Origin: Bathymodiolus brooksi
Taxonomy: Eukaryota; Mollusca; Bivalvia; Mytilida; Modiolidae
Length of the DNA: 64,000 bases
Reading direction: 5' to 3'
Assembly: GCA_963680875.1 (NCBI GenBank)
Contig: OY804575.1
Span: 30,718,494 to 30,782,493 of the forward strand
The notes under the pieces were generated by a model, which was not told the origin of the DNA, did not search any database, and saw only the letters and a program-made list of their open reading frames with translations. Numbering within the stretch: position 1 is the first letter of the stretch; each line of letters begins with the position of its first letter. Made by a program: the position numbers and the translations under genes. Positions 41,303 through 52,451 of this stretch are shown piece by piece.

Positions 41303-41910
41303 ACTGGCTACATAGCTGCCAATTACCCATACAATATTCTATTGACAAGAAGAGTTTGAAGAGGGTACTCAGAATAAATTCGTATCTATCGCCTAAGGTG
41401 TTGACGAATCATTAATATTTAACAATCGATATAGTGTTGCACTTCCCGTTTCAAAACAGTCGTATACGTTTGCAACCGGCCAAGCTGATATTGTGATATG
41501 TACAAAATTATATATTAGACGCACTCCAGGTACCCCACCAGTATGTGCCGCCGATGTAAAGGGGTAATTATTCTAAATAAACATATACATATATATATAT
41601 AATACCTAGTAATGCTGCCTGATGTATGAGCTTCTTTGGTATACAGTCTACATTTACACAGATCCCCCTAAACCTATAAAATAATCAGTCTTTTTATCTT
41701 TACATCAATTAAAACTAAACAACATAAAGTAGTAAATGTACATATTTTGTGAACATCATGAATTATAATAAGTTTCCTAGAAGAGATATGAAAAGGTGGA
41801 ATATGCATATGATTAAAACTTTTGGATAAACACATGCGATTACCGAAAAAACATGACTTAGACCTAAATTATTATCTTATTGGGGATGGAGTGGGCTTTG
41901 ATGGCTTGGT
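41303..41910. other. Spacer, nothing recognised
   Basis: AT-rich DNA with a short (AT)n tract near 41585-41600. No feature could be supported. Confidence 0.5.
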
Positions 41911-42174
41911 TTGGTTTATGGTGTTTAAGGCCACTTTCAACAATATTTCAGTTATATCGTGGTAGTCAGTTTCATTGGTGAAGGAAACCAGAGTACCAAG
42001 AGAAAACCACTGACCTGCCGCAATTCACTGACAAACTTTATCGCATAATGTTGTATTGAGTACACCTTGCCTGAGCGGGATTCGAACTCACAACGTTTGT
42101 ATTGATAGGCACTTATTGCATAGGTAGACTTTGTAAATCCAACTACCAGTCCATATTGATCACAACCATAACGG
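41911..42174 (-). mobile_element. tRNA-derived SINE copy 2
   Basis: On the plus strand the tail domain comes first (TTTCAACAATATTTCAGTTA, then GGAAACCAGAGTACC). GCGGGATTCGAACTCACAAC and the complement of the head end follow. On the minus strand GAGTTCGAATCCCGC fits a pol III B-box downstream of a tRNA-like head. Confidence 0.85.
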
Positions 42175-42428
42175 CCTCTGATATGAATTTCAATTAATAT
42201 GAGAATAACAATTGATTTATTAACAAATTTAAGAATGGAAGACAGGAGTGGTCGTATGGTTCAGGTGGTGAATTCTCAATTTACCATATCATGTCAATTA
42301 AACTAGCTGACTAACAGTCCAATATGACAGAAGTATCAACCAGTGGTAGTAATGTATCAACGTATTTCATGCACTAGATGTGCATCTTAATAACTCAAAT
42401 CTCATCAATAATGCTATTAAAAAGGGTT

Positions 42429-42687
42429 AGGGTTATGGTGCTTAACGCCACTTTCAACAATATTTCAGTTATATCGTGGCGGTCAGTTTTATTGGTGGAG
42501 GAAACCGGAGTTCCTGGAGAAAACCACCACCCTGCCGCAAGTCACTGACAAACTTTATCACAAAATGTAGCATCGAGCATACCCCGCCTGAGTGGGATTC
42601 GAACTCATAACTTTAGTGGTGATAGGTACTAATTGCATATATAGGTGGTTGTCAATCCAACTACCATACGATCACGACCACGACGAC
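42429..42687 (-). mobile_element. tRNA-derived SINE copy 3, full length
   Basis: Read on the minus strand, the head CGTGGTCGTGATCGTATGG runs into GTAGTTGG (A-box-like). GAGTTCGAATCCCAC follows as a B-box, then the conserved tail with GGTTTCCTCCACCAATAAAA and ATTGTTGAAAGTGGCG. This is the best preserved copy. From memory, tRNA-SINE families with a shared tail are described from bivalves. I do not assign a family name. Confidence 0.88.
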
Positions 42688-42900
42688 CCTTTGCTTTTAT
42701 AGAATGGATCCCTTAGTGTTGTATTGCATGGTTATCTTTAGTGACTATCACACCTTAACATCTTTGTTCTTTATGTTGGGCTATCAACAAATTAGTGGGT
42801 AATTGTTGTTTAACACTGTGAGCAATTATGTTTTGGAAATTAATTATATAATTGAGAGACTAAATTACTCCTTGATCACAAGATCATGATATCTGTTTGT

Positions 42901-43537
42901 ACTAGATCAACACGCTGAGTCTGACTGTTATAGTACTAACTCACTGAAACAATATTATAAAGGTAGACATGTCATTCTACTAGGACACCCTGACTACGAG
43001 CCAACCAGTTGATATCAGCTGAGTTTGACTGTTATAGTACTAACTCACTGAAACAACATTCTATAGGTAGACATGTCACTCTACTAGGACACCCTGACTA
43101 CGAGCCAACCAGTTGATATCAGCTGAGTTTGACTGTTATAGTACTAACTCACTGAAACAACATTCTATAGGTAGACATGTCACTCTACTAGGACACCCTG
43201 ACTACGAGCCAACCAGTTGATATCAACTGAGTCTGACTGTTATAGTACTAACTCACTGAAACAACATTCTATAGGTAGACATGTCACTCTACTAGGACAC
43301 CCTGACTACGAGCCAACCAGTTGATATCAGCTGAGTCTGACTGTTATAGTACTAGATCAATACGCTGAGTCTGACTGTTATAGTACTATATCAACACGCT
43401 GAGTCTGACTGTTATAGTACTAGATCAACACGCTGAGTCTGACTGTTATAGTACTAACTCACTGAAACAACATTCTATAGGTAGACATGTCATTCTACTA
43501 GGACACCCTGACTACGAGCCAACCAGTTGATATCAAC
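42901..43537 (+). repeat. 104-bp tandem repeat with 34-bp short units
   Basis: Full units begin (GCTGAGTyTGACTGTTATAG) at 42914, 43018, 43122, 43226 and 43432. Three short units at 43330, 43364 and 43398 keep only the first 34 bp (through AGATCAACAC-type sequence). They lack the part with AGGTAGACATGTCA and CTACGAGCCAACCAG. The full units are nearly identical, which suggests recent expansion. Confidence 0.92.
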
Positions 43538-43869
43538 AAGATAAAACAAACAAACAATATATGAGTGTTAAGTACATTAACTAACATTTTAGGAAGTCTA
43601 AATAAATACAATACTACAAGTACATCACTGACTGAATCCTAATTTGTAGGTTTGGAAAATGACTATAAAAATGCTAGAATTTTGCTGTCATGGGGATGAA
43701 AAGTTTTTCTTCTTCATCAAGGAAAACATTTTAATAAATATAGAAACAAATAAAAATATATTTTTATGCCAATATTTATTTGAATTAAATATAGAAATAA
43801 AATAATTGTATGTATGTTATTAATTTCCTAAATCTCATGTCTTTTTCAATAACAAACAAAAAAACATAC

Positions 43870-43941
43870 CCATGTTGTTCCTGTTGGAGTGGGTTCTACA
43901 AAATGAAACACTGCCACTTTTTTTCCAAGACCAGCTGCCTC
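43870..43941 (-). CDS. Thioredoxin reductase internal exon (partial gene)
   Basis: A 72-bp minus-strand exon encodes 24 residues beginning EAAGLGKKVAVF and ending PTPTGTTW. It has a TTTTGCAG acceptor immediately before and a GTATGT donor immediately after. In animal thioredoxin reductases and thioredoxin-glutathione reductases (NADPH:thioredoxin oxidoreductases of the pyridine nucleotide-disulfide family), this segment follows the FAD-binding GG-GG motif. It directly precedes the GLGGTCVNVGC redox-active disulfide. The exon is in phase 0 at both ends and undamaged. I could not find the next exon (CVNVGC) in 28.1-43.8 kb, nor the preceding exon to the right. It is therefore one exon of a gene with very large introns, or an orphaned copy. 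Confidence 0.8.
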
Positions 43942-46109
43942 CTGCAAAATAAATTAACTGTAGAGTTGTCTCTGTCATAATGCTCCTTTTTCAGTTAGGA
44001 TAAAGAACATTAGATATATTACAACTTAGTGCCAAGGTAGTAAGAAGGTAAAGGGGAACATTGTGATAATGTATGTACTTATGAGAAAAATGAAAACATT
44101 CTGATAATGTTCATATTTATAACACGGAAGTGGGCGATGCTGAATGGTTGTGTGCTTCATTGACTGATTAAGTTTCATTATCACGTGGCAACATTTTGAC
44201 CAATCACATGGATTTTCATAAATGAAACGAACACGCAATGTAAGTATTAAATCATATATGTCCGTGGACAATCTCATATCTGTAAAGATGGAAGGGTTTT
44301 GTACTGGAGCTATGTGTACTTTTCAGACTTACAAAGGAAAACCTATGTTCGGTATTTATCATATTTTAATAGGCGGTTTCCGCATTAGAACAGTGCACAA
44401 TGTTCGAGTTTAAGATGACAACCTGTTTAGTGTACCCGATCAAAATCCTTTGGTAAAAACGCACACAACTGTACAATGAATGATTATTCTTTGAAACTTA
44501 AAAAAAACTTTAGAGAAAATCGAAGTGGCAATCGTATGTCAGTTATGCTTGCCGAAAACTCTGTAGGGATGTGATCTTTGGGGAACATCACAGACGCTGA
44601 AAGCTTGGCGTTCGGGAGAAATCGCCAGTACATTTGCAAATTTATACAAGGACTTCTAAAGCGTACAATAAGTGATATATTTATTTGTCCCTTTAAAGAT
44701 GGTAATTATTAGCCAGTTTAATATGTGAAAAAATCTTTGGGAGCAATATGCACCCTTCCACAAATCGTGATTTCGTTTCCTATTTTACTTATGCTTAAGT
44801 AATTCTACAAGCATCGGTACTTTCCCAAGTAAATCGAAGGAATGTAGAATCCAGAGGCACATGCAACACAAGACACAGAACGAGGAAAAACAAAACCACA
44901 TCACAAAAAACTAGAAAGATAAGCAAAATGAACCACACCAAAAAATCTGGTGACCACAGGTACTTGCCGAGGGTAAACAGTCCCTGTTTCTTATATAGGC
45001 ACTCATCTTGTTACTCTGTCAATTCCGATAAAAGTCTTGTCGATGGTAAAATAAAGAAAACATATACGTAAAAAGGAAAAGATCAATGGAAGAAAATTGT
45101 AAAACATCTCTTAGTATGAAATTACCAAATTGAAGCAACTTCTTCAATTCAGACATTGGCTTTAAAATGTTTTAGGAACGTTAAAATCATCGTGGCAACC
45201 CAATGAATCATGGAATGTAGTTTTCCATCACCCACAGCTCTGAAGACAAGGCCATCGTGTTCGCACTATGTGATATCTGATTCATGATCGCAAATGATCA
45301 TAAAGATATCATGTGCGTCAAATGTGATAAACTCTTCAACGATTAGTGTAATGATGTCGTTATATCATGTGACTCCACTCAAAATATTCGTGAAGATTTC
45401 TGGAATTATGCTATATGCGTGAATCCGAAAGCTTTCAGTGTACATTTAGGAAATATGAGTGACCATGAATGACTATGTTTTGTTTTATCACGTGATTATT
45501 ACTTCGATCTAGAATATTAGAAAGTATAATTGCCTTTTATCTGTGTTAACTTGATTTATATATCATGAGAATCGTTTCAAAACTCAAATCGGTTCAATTT
45601 AAAGCAGACATATCGTTTCAAATCTCGAATCCTCGATTATTTTAATTCATAATTTAAGCTAACACAAATGAAATTGAATTGTAATTTCTTATCATTTTCT
45701 AGATCAAAGAAGAATTGTTCACTATCTTAATATTTACTAACTGAACCGTTGTAATGGTTTACTTAAAGTATCATTAATATTAATGATTATATAATCATGC
45801 AATTTAGATTCTAATTATACCTAATCTATTTTTTGTTTGAGCCAAACAAAAATAATGTGTAGTCATGTCTTTATTATTTTAACTAATTCTGTTGACGCAC
45901 ATAGTGTATTTGTCTCATATAGTGTATTTGTCTCATTTATTATGCTTTATTTTGCCGTGCATAATATTTCTTAGAACATATGAAAATGCTCTTGGCCAAT
46001 GAAATTGTAGAATACTGTCTTAATTAAGTGTAAATAAGACAATAAATCGTCTCATTGCTCAGGATAATAACCAATATAATTTAATATTCAAATAAATACA
46101 ACAAAGCAG
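43942..46109. other. Non-coding DNA with dispersed repeat fragments
   Basis: This is probably intron if the exon at 43870-43941 belongs to a live gene. Around 44850-45010, AAAACTAGAAAGATAAGC, AATCTGGTGACCACAGGTAC and GAGGGTAAACAGTCCCTG look like a degenerate copy of the mussel-type dispersed repeat. Open frames at 44026-44277 (minus) and 44222-44413 (plus) show no motif and no splice context. Confidence 0.45.
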
Positions 46110-46270
46110 TAAGAAAGGTTTGCCAAAGGGGTAATCAGAAACCGGAAATCGAATGACAGGAAATACAATAACCAAAAGAAAACAGACTAATTGACAAACT
46201 ACGGTCTACAAAACACTACACAGACAACTAATGATCGAGCAACACGAACCCCACTAAAACAGCCAGACTT
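46110..46270. repeat. Mussel-type dispersed repeat
   Basis: GAATGACAGGAAATACAATA, CGGTCTACAAAACACTACAC and GAGCAACACGAACCCCAC occur in order. The middle phrase recurs at 49495-49605 and, diverged, at 33262-33345. The last phrase is one I associate with Mytilus repeats from memory. Confidence 0.6.
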
Positions 46271-46325
46271 TACATCTACAATTCAAATATTTTTGTTTTC
46301 TTAATGCTAAAGCTCTATCTTTTAG

Positions 46326-46627
46326 AAAGAATGTCATTGGAAAGTCGAAGTAATACATACACTAAGATACCATGTATTGACATTTTTTCCTTGTTGGAGA
46401 AGATGAAAAAAAATAATACCCCACTCTTGAAACAGTTCCAAAGTCCTATAGAAAAATCACAGATAGAGGCAAAAGTGAAATCATTAGAACAGAACAAATA
46501 CATGATCGCTCACTTTCCTGGATATCATTAGCACAGAACAAATACATGATCACTCACTTTCCTGGATTACACGGTACAAGCAGCTCAATCAAAAGTAAAG
46601 CTAGTTTTATGAGTCCAAAGCATAAAG
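46326..46627 (+). pseudogene. Unrecognised exon broken by a 44-bp tandem duplication
   Basis: An acceptor-like tract CTCTATCTTTTAG ends at 46325, and a GTATGT donor follows 46627. The frame encodes LLEKMKKNNTPLLKQF, then IEAKVKSLEQNKYMIAHFPG. It is shifted at a 44-bp imperfect duplication (46486-46529 and 46530-46573, both with CAGAACAAATACATGATC). After it the other frame continues HGTSSSIKSKASFMSPKHKG to the donor. Removing one 44-bp copy restores one continuous frame of 258 bp. I do not recognise the protein. Either this allele is broken, or splicing inside the duplication (CACAG at 46530-46534) rescues it. Confidence 0.45.
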
Positions 46628-48551
46628 GTATGTATTGTTATGTCAATCCAAAAAACGATGTTGGGTTTACTATATTATTTACTTGGTTTTGTATTGACAT
46701 AATCATACGACTCGTAAGCCTAATCCATTTCCCAATTACATTGACAACTGACAGACTGACTACAATAAATACCATATTTTTTGGAGGGTGGGAGAGGGGT
46801 AGGGTTTACTGCTTACAATCCACAGTTAAATTGCTTAATAATTGGATTACATAGCTGTCTGATTTTATTATCGACTTGCAATCTGTATGACTCTAACAAT
46901 TGACAAAGTTAAACTTATAATAAATACATTTACATTCTTTTTCAATCAACATGACGATTGTCGCATTCAATATCTAAATAACTTTACCATGTACTACGGA
47001 AACGCACCGTAGGCAATAAATAAAATATCTACAAACTATCACATATATCTCTGCTGAGGACTATTAGTCCACAAGAGTATTATCCGCCCAGTAGTTAGTG
47101 CTTCGACACTTGATATATTTATGTTTGAAAATTACAGTTTGTATATAATTGCATTTATTAAAACTAAAGTCAATCTCCGTCAGACATAGGCAACCTCAGC
47201 CAATGGAGACCATTCACCCATTTTCCCCACCAGGTGGCGTCGCTGTACCAACGGTGGTTAGGAAAACGTTTGTTTTCCGATAAACGCTTGTAACCAATGT
47301 AATCAAATGGCAATACCTACGTGGTGTCCTTGATCTGAAGCGTTGCGTAATATGACGGTAGGCATGGCCTATACTATAGAGAGGACGGAAGTGAACATAA
47401 TAGATTTTAATTTGATATTTCCAATACCTTTTTTTCTAGTTTATTTCACAGTGACCGGTAACAATCATAGCCTATAGGGTCCAATGCCTGCAATGACAAT
47501 GTAAAATGGCATGTACGTGTTTTTTTTTTACATCATTTGGTGTCTAATGACGTAAAATTGCACACGAGTTTCAGACTAAATTGAACCAGACTGAAAGTTG
47601 TACACGTATTTTTTCACACTGTATAGGGTCTAACCATGTAAAGGAGTGAGTATGATAAGTAGATTTTGGCCCAATCTTAGAAACTGTTTATATAGATATA
47701 ATAGTAAACACAATCATTGAAAGGTAAGAAACATATTGTTTTTTGATGATTTCACTTTGTCCTTTGTTGTTTAGCAACATAAATGAAGGAGGGTCCAATT
47801 AATCATTGGAAATTCAAATATGGTGGTTTTATATTACATATCTTGCATAGTCTTTTCGACAAAATATTATATTCTGTGTATGTACACTCTAAAAATAATA
47901 TTCCAATTCTCTATGGTAGCATATAGTATTTTTGTGTAGTTTTGTATCCCTAGCAACGGTTTTGTAAACATTAAATTAGCCTATATTATTGCAATTAATG
48001 ATTGAATTTTGACATCTACTATCTTTTGACTTGACATTTGATTAAGCGGTACATTTTTGTCAAGCTATACACACTACAAATGTCATTTCATATTTCAAAA
48101 ATACATTTTGATATTTTTATTCATAGTTATGCCCCGTCCATAGCAACAGGTTTCCCTATGCACAGTATTTTCCTGTAGATCTCATGGACCTTTTATTTAA
48201 TCAAGAAAACAAATTCTACAACAGCACCTTAGCAGATCTAGAGACATCTTATCATTTACTAACCAGTATATATTATAAGAATTCCTTAAACCTTACCATG
48301 TCCCTAGTAACCAAATATTATCCCTAGCAACCGCAGAAACTAGTCAATGCTGAGCTCTGTAAATTGCTTTTTTTAAATCTTTTTATAACCGAATGTTGAT
48401 CTTTTTATTTCTTAAATCATGACAGGAAATTATTCTCAGTAATTAGAATGTCAAAGGAACCAAGTCAACTGCATAACATGGTAAAGCAGCGCTACAGCGG
48501 CAGACGAGGATATAATCCATGTTGAATAATTAAGAAATAAACCATGGAAGC
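46628..48551. other. Non-coding DNA, no gene recognised
   Basis: Mostly AT-rich. A short stretch of higher GC and CpG lies at about 47170-47400 (GGTGGCGTCGCTGTACC). It could be a decayed element or a regulatory patch, but I see no motif to decide. GTGTATTTGTCTCATATA-type repeats do not extend. Confidence 0.4.
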
Positions 48552-49014
48552 CAGAATGTGTTGGGAGTTTTAACATGGATTGGCGGATATTATACGTTAT
48601 TAGTCTCGAGATGTTATATATCCCCTTTAAAACGGGATATATATAACATCTAGAGACTGATAACATTTTAATCTGAATGTTCCAACATTAATAAGTATGT
48701 CCTAATTATAGGAAAAACATAAATACGTGTATCTTTGGACAAAGATCACAGAGAGCGATTATTGATTTTCTGTCGTCTTGTGAAATGTGTGTCGTCTGCT
48801 GTGCACAATGTAAATGACAACACATAGGTGAGAGCGATTATTGATTTTCTGTCACCGCACGGCTTCCCTGAAGTTTTAAAAGTACCTTTTTAGCCAATCA
48901 AAATTCTACTTTCCACGAGAACATCAGAGAATAGTATTTTATCCCGAGCCAGAAGCGAGGGATAAAATTTACTAATATCCGCCAATCCATGTTAAAACTC
49001 AAAACACATTCTGG
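48552..49014. mobile_element. Inverted-repeat (foldback or MITE-like) element, 463 bp
   Basis: Terminal arms of about 41 bp are inverted: CAGAATGTGTTgGGAGTTTT...GGCGGATATTA at 48552-48594 and its complement at 48973-49014. Inside are a 23-bp-stem hairpin (about 48603-48658), a direct repeat GAGAGCGATTATTGATTTTC at 48751 and 48830 (79 bp apart), and a hairpin TTTTATCCC...GGGATAAAA (48937-48967). No open frame and no clear target duplication were found. Confidence 0.7.
48603..48658. repeat. Strong hairpin inside the inverted-repeat element
   Basis: GTCTCGAGATGTTATATATC and the opposite arm GATATATATAACATCTAGAG pair over about 22 bp with few mismatches. The loop is short and centred on CTTTAAAAC. 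Confidence 0.8.
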
Positions 49015-49494
49015 TAGTATATTTTGATTGGAAGACGGTAATTTATATTTACGGTATCTTCAAACTTTTTTTGTTGAGACAAGTAAAACGTGATAGATTA
49101 CATAAATAGAATGCTTGGTAATACTGTATTATCGGTCATGGCCCATTAAAGTAAAATCATACCACTAAAATTCCAAGTAATACTACACATTTAGCACTGA
49201 CTCATAAACGATAAACTATATCAATGAAATTCTTAGTAAGGATAACAAAAGGACCATTATAAACAAAACACCGGATATGTAAATCAAACCTGACATCCGT
49301 GTACTATGTTAAAACATGCACGTTATATCGTTATATGTACTGTATTAGATGAATTATGAATTATCAAATATATTGTTTGTTTTTCCATACTTTATTGTAA
49401 TAAGTAAGAATAAAATATTGATCTCACGATGTTGTTATCGGCAGTCGTGTGTGCTAAACCATTACGCCACCGCAACGTTAATATTATAAAAGAA

Positions 49495-49605
49495 GAGTTT
49501 TAAGATCCCCAAGCGCAAGGGCAGGCAATACAATGGCCAAAAGAAAAAGGACAATCACTGATCTACAAAACACTACACAGAAAACTAATCATTTCCACCA
49601 CAGCG
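49495..49605. repeat. Mussel-type dispersed repeat
   Basis: GGCAATACAATGGCCAAAAG, AAAAAGGACAATCACTGATC and TACAAAACACTACACAGAAA appear in order. They match the phrases at 46110-46270. Confidence 0.55.
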
Positions 49606-50029
49606 ATATATTTTTTCACAGGAAACAAAAATAAGATTTTTATTGTTTGGACATAAAAAAAATCGGTAATTTCCCTTCAAATTTTTATCATAAATTTCTC
49701 GTTGAGAACTGTAGGGCCGGATTAATGATATTTTTGAATCTTTCGTGTCAATTTATTTTGTTTCTTTAAAATTTCATCACATAATTAATATATTTTTTTT
49801 CCAGAAAAAAACATCAAAATCTTCAGAATGTTTGATGCCTTTATTTGAATGGCTTAAGATATAGTTGAAATCGTAAAAAAATTAATTTTGCTTTTTTAAA
49901 TTTTCCCAACAGTTTGACTAAAAAACGCAAAATTAACACCCTTTCGAAAATAACCACTTAAATAGTAGATTAATAAATGTAGATATTTATATTTGAGACA
50001 GAATATGTTTTTAACATCATGTTGGAGAT

Positions 50030-50112
50030 CAGTGAGTAATTGTTGTTTACGGCAATTTTTCAGCTATATCACGACGCGAACAAGTTAATTTTCAATGAGA
50101 TGAAGATGAGGT
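50030..50112 (-). mobile_element. SINE tail fragment
   Basis: TTGTTGTTTACGGCAATTTTTCAGCTATATCACGACG corresponds, with a deletion, to the conserved tail of the SINE copies. The head is absent. It lies just left of the LINE target duplication. Confidence 0.55.
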
Positions 50113-50141
50113 CCCAACACGCTTTGTTGTTGTTTTTTTAT

Positions 50142-50157
50142 AATATATATATATCTT
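50142..50157. repeat. Left target-site duplication of the interrupted LINE
   Basis: AATATATATATATCTT matches AATATATATATATATCTT at 58715-58732 apart from one TA unit. It marks the 3' side of a minus-strand LINE. Low complexity limits certainty. Confidence 0.55.
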
Positions 50158-50245
50158 TTATTCTCAATAAACCATCATAATTTGACAAGGTATAGAGAAA
50201 TACATATGTACAATATATACAATATACAATAGCATGTTATACTAA
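50158..50245 (-). mobile_element. 3' untranslated part of LINE A, displaced by a later insertion
   Basis: Read on the minus strand this segment ends ATGGTTTATTGAGAATAAAA at the left target duplication. It begins exactly where the CCCAGCAAAC end of the 6.1-kb element starts. The LINE coding part resumes immediately beyond the other end of that element at 56331. Assignment to the LINE rests on this geometry. Confidence 0.55.
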
Positions 50246-51065
50246 CCCAGCAAACACGTAACGTAAGTGTAACGTTAAAGTAACGTTATAGTTAGGTAAC
50301 GTACAAAAATAACGTTATTATAATGTTATATCGACGTAAAATATAAACGTTACCTAGTGACCTAATTACAATGTTAAATTTTAATGTTTTTTAAACGTTT
50401 TTGCAACGTCCTATTATTAACTTTTAATATTAAACGTTGTACTTACGATTAACTAACGTTTAGTGTTTTACGTTATGTATTAAACCAAAATATAACGTAA
50501 AATAATAACGTTTGTACAACGTATAACTTACGTTACATGTTATACGTTTTTTTTGTAACATTTATATAACGTTTGAATAACGTATATGTTTACGTTTACT
50601 TATAAACCTTGCAATAACGTTAAAATATAACATTATTATAACGTTTTTTAACGTTTAAAATAAACGTTGCATCGAAACAGATTAAGTAACGTTATAGTTA
50701 GGTAACCCACAAAAATAACGTTATTATAATGTTATATCGACGTAAATAATAAACGTTACCTAGTGATCTATTTACAATGTTAATTTTTATTGTTTTTTAA
50801 ACGTTTTTGCCACGTCCAATTATTAACGTTTAATCTTAAACGTTGTCCTGACGATTAACTAACGTTTAGTGTTTTACGTTATGTATTAAACCAAAATATA
50901 ACGTAAAATAATAACGTTTGTACAACGTATAACTTACGTTACATGTTATACGTTTTTTTGTAACATTTATATAACGTTTGAATAACGTATATGTTTACGT
51001 TTACTTATAAACCTTGCAATAACGTTAAAGTATAACATTATTATAACGTTTTTTTAACGTTTAAA
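50246..51065 (+). repeat. Left subterminal ACGT-rich repeats, 406-bp direct duplication
   Basis: TAACGTTATAGTTAGGTAAC starts at 50281 and again at 50687 (406 bp). The two copies agree closely (GTACAACGTATAACTTACGT, AACGTATATGTTTACG) until the second stops near 51065. AACGTT/ACGTTA occurs dozens of times. Confidence 0.9.
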
Positions 51066-51484
51066 AGTATTTCTCACAAATTGAAAGAAAGGCTAAAATA
51101 GTTTTTAGCAGTCAGCAACTCTACATGGTCAAAGAAATTAAGAAGTTGGTGCAAAAAGAGCAAAATCCCTATTTCACTTGAAGGCCAACCCCTTCATAAT
51201 TTTATTTTCATGCACCCTCCCCCCTTTTTTTCCCTTAGACACATCCCTTAATTTAAATCAAAGCCAAATATGTCTCTGTTTCAATTTAATATAAGTCTCT
51301 TACTGGGACTTCCTTCCTACTAGTAACCACCATGTATGCGTTGAACTGTCAATCGAATCCGTAGGTAAAATTTCGTTTTATCATTTTTAAATTTTCGCGG
51401 GCTAGAAACAGGAAGTAACAAAATTCGTACATGCGCATTGCCGAACGGTTCAAATATCGAGCTCGCATATCAACACAGAGACAT

Positions 51485-52445
51485 AAATAAATAAATAATA
51501 AATAAGCTTTATTTAGAGTCGGCATGGTTAAAACAACATACAACATAAGCTCTGTTGAGCTTTTAACCGACATACACAGACACATAATAAATAACAAATA
51601 ACAAGCATGCAACATACAGCTAAAATACAAGACTAAGTAAGCACTACATGTAAAATACTAACAGTTATAAGATAAGCAAAAAAGCAGATTAAAAGCTAAT
51701 GTTATAAGCTAAGCATACCAAGAGCTAATGTAGCAAACTATGAACAACTAAAAGCTGATATTATGAGCAAAGCATAAAAATTTTATAAGCACAATAAATA
51801 AAAACTGGATATGACCTAGATGGTAGAAATTTAAACAAATTTAAAAGTCAGCACAAGCTGAACATTTACATACATTTCCATTCCAAGATTTTAAAATATT
51901 CTTAAACTGATTAAAATTGGAAATTTTTCTAAAATCATCAGGTAGGTCATTCCATAAAACAGCTGCTGCATATTTAAAACTATTCTTACCGTAGGTAGAT
52001 GTTCGTACCCTAGGTATATCTACAATATTGGAATATCTAAAATTATATTTACAATCTTTAAAAACAACTAAATCATGTAAACAAGATGGTGAAAGTTTGT
52101 TTAAAATCTTAAAACATTCAATAGCCATGGTACGCATTCTTCTAACTTTCAGAGATGGAACTTTAGCTTTTTCTAATAACTCATCATATGTGCTCTCATA
52201 GTCCTCGTATATAAATCGTAAAGCCCTCGCCTGGATTTTTTCTAATTTAGAGGTATTACTTTTATTGCAAAAATGCCACGCCAAAGGACAAAAATTAAAA
52301 TTAGACAAAATGAAAGTATGAAAAATTGTTAATTTATTTAATTTTGAAAGGAAACAACCAATGCGCTTTAAAACATTCAACTGTTGAGAAGCTTTACGAC
52401 ATATATTTTTAATATGATAATTGAAATTAAGTTGGTAATCATGGT
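51485..52445 (-). mobile_element. LINE B, 5'-truncated, with 3' UTR and TTTA-rich tail
   Basis: An intact 179-codon minus-strand frame (51841-52380) encodes the C-terminus of a non-LTR reverse transcriptase of the jockey/CR1-like kind. It shows LTIFHTFILSNFNFCPLAWH, KLEKIQARALRFIYEDY, and PRVRTSTYGKNSFKYAA followed by WNDLP. The frame continues upstream without ATG to about 52440 (HIKNICRKASQQLN). The palm domain with the YADD motif is missing. The 3' UTR has AATAAA, a hairpin AAGCTC-TGTT-GAGCTT (51547-51562) and a terminal (TTTA)n tract. AGACAT at 51479-51484 and 52446-52451 may be a short target duplication. Confidence 0.85.
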
Positions 52446-52451
52446 AGACAT

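Noticed and set aside
42540..42660. tRNA gene suggested by GATTCGAACTC
   Set aside because: The B-box lies in a repeated SINE head with a conserved non-tRNA tail. No complete cloverleaf is present.
51349..51630. 93-codon minus-strand open frame
   Set aside because: It lies over the 3' UTR and tail of LINE B and beyond, with no protein-like features.
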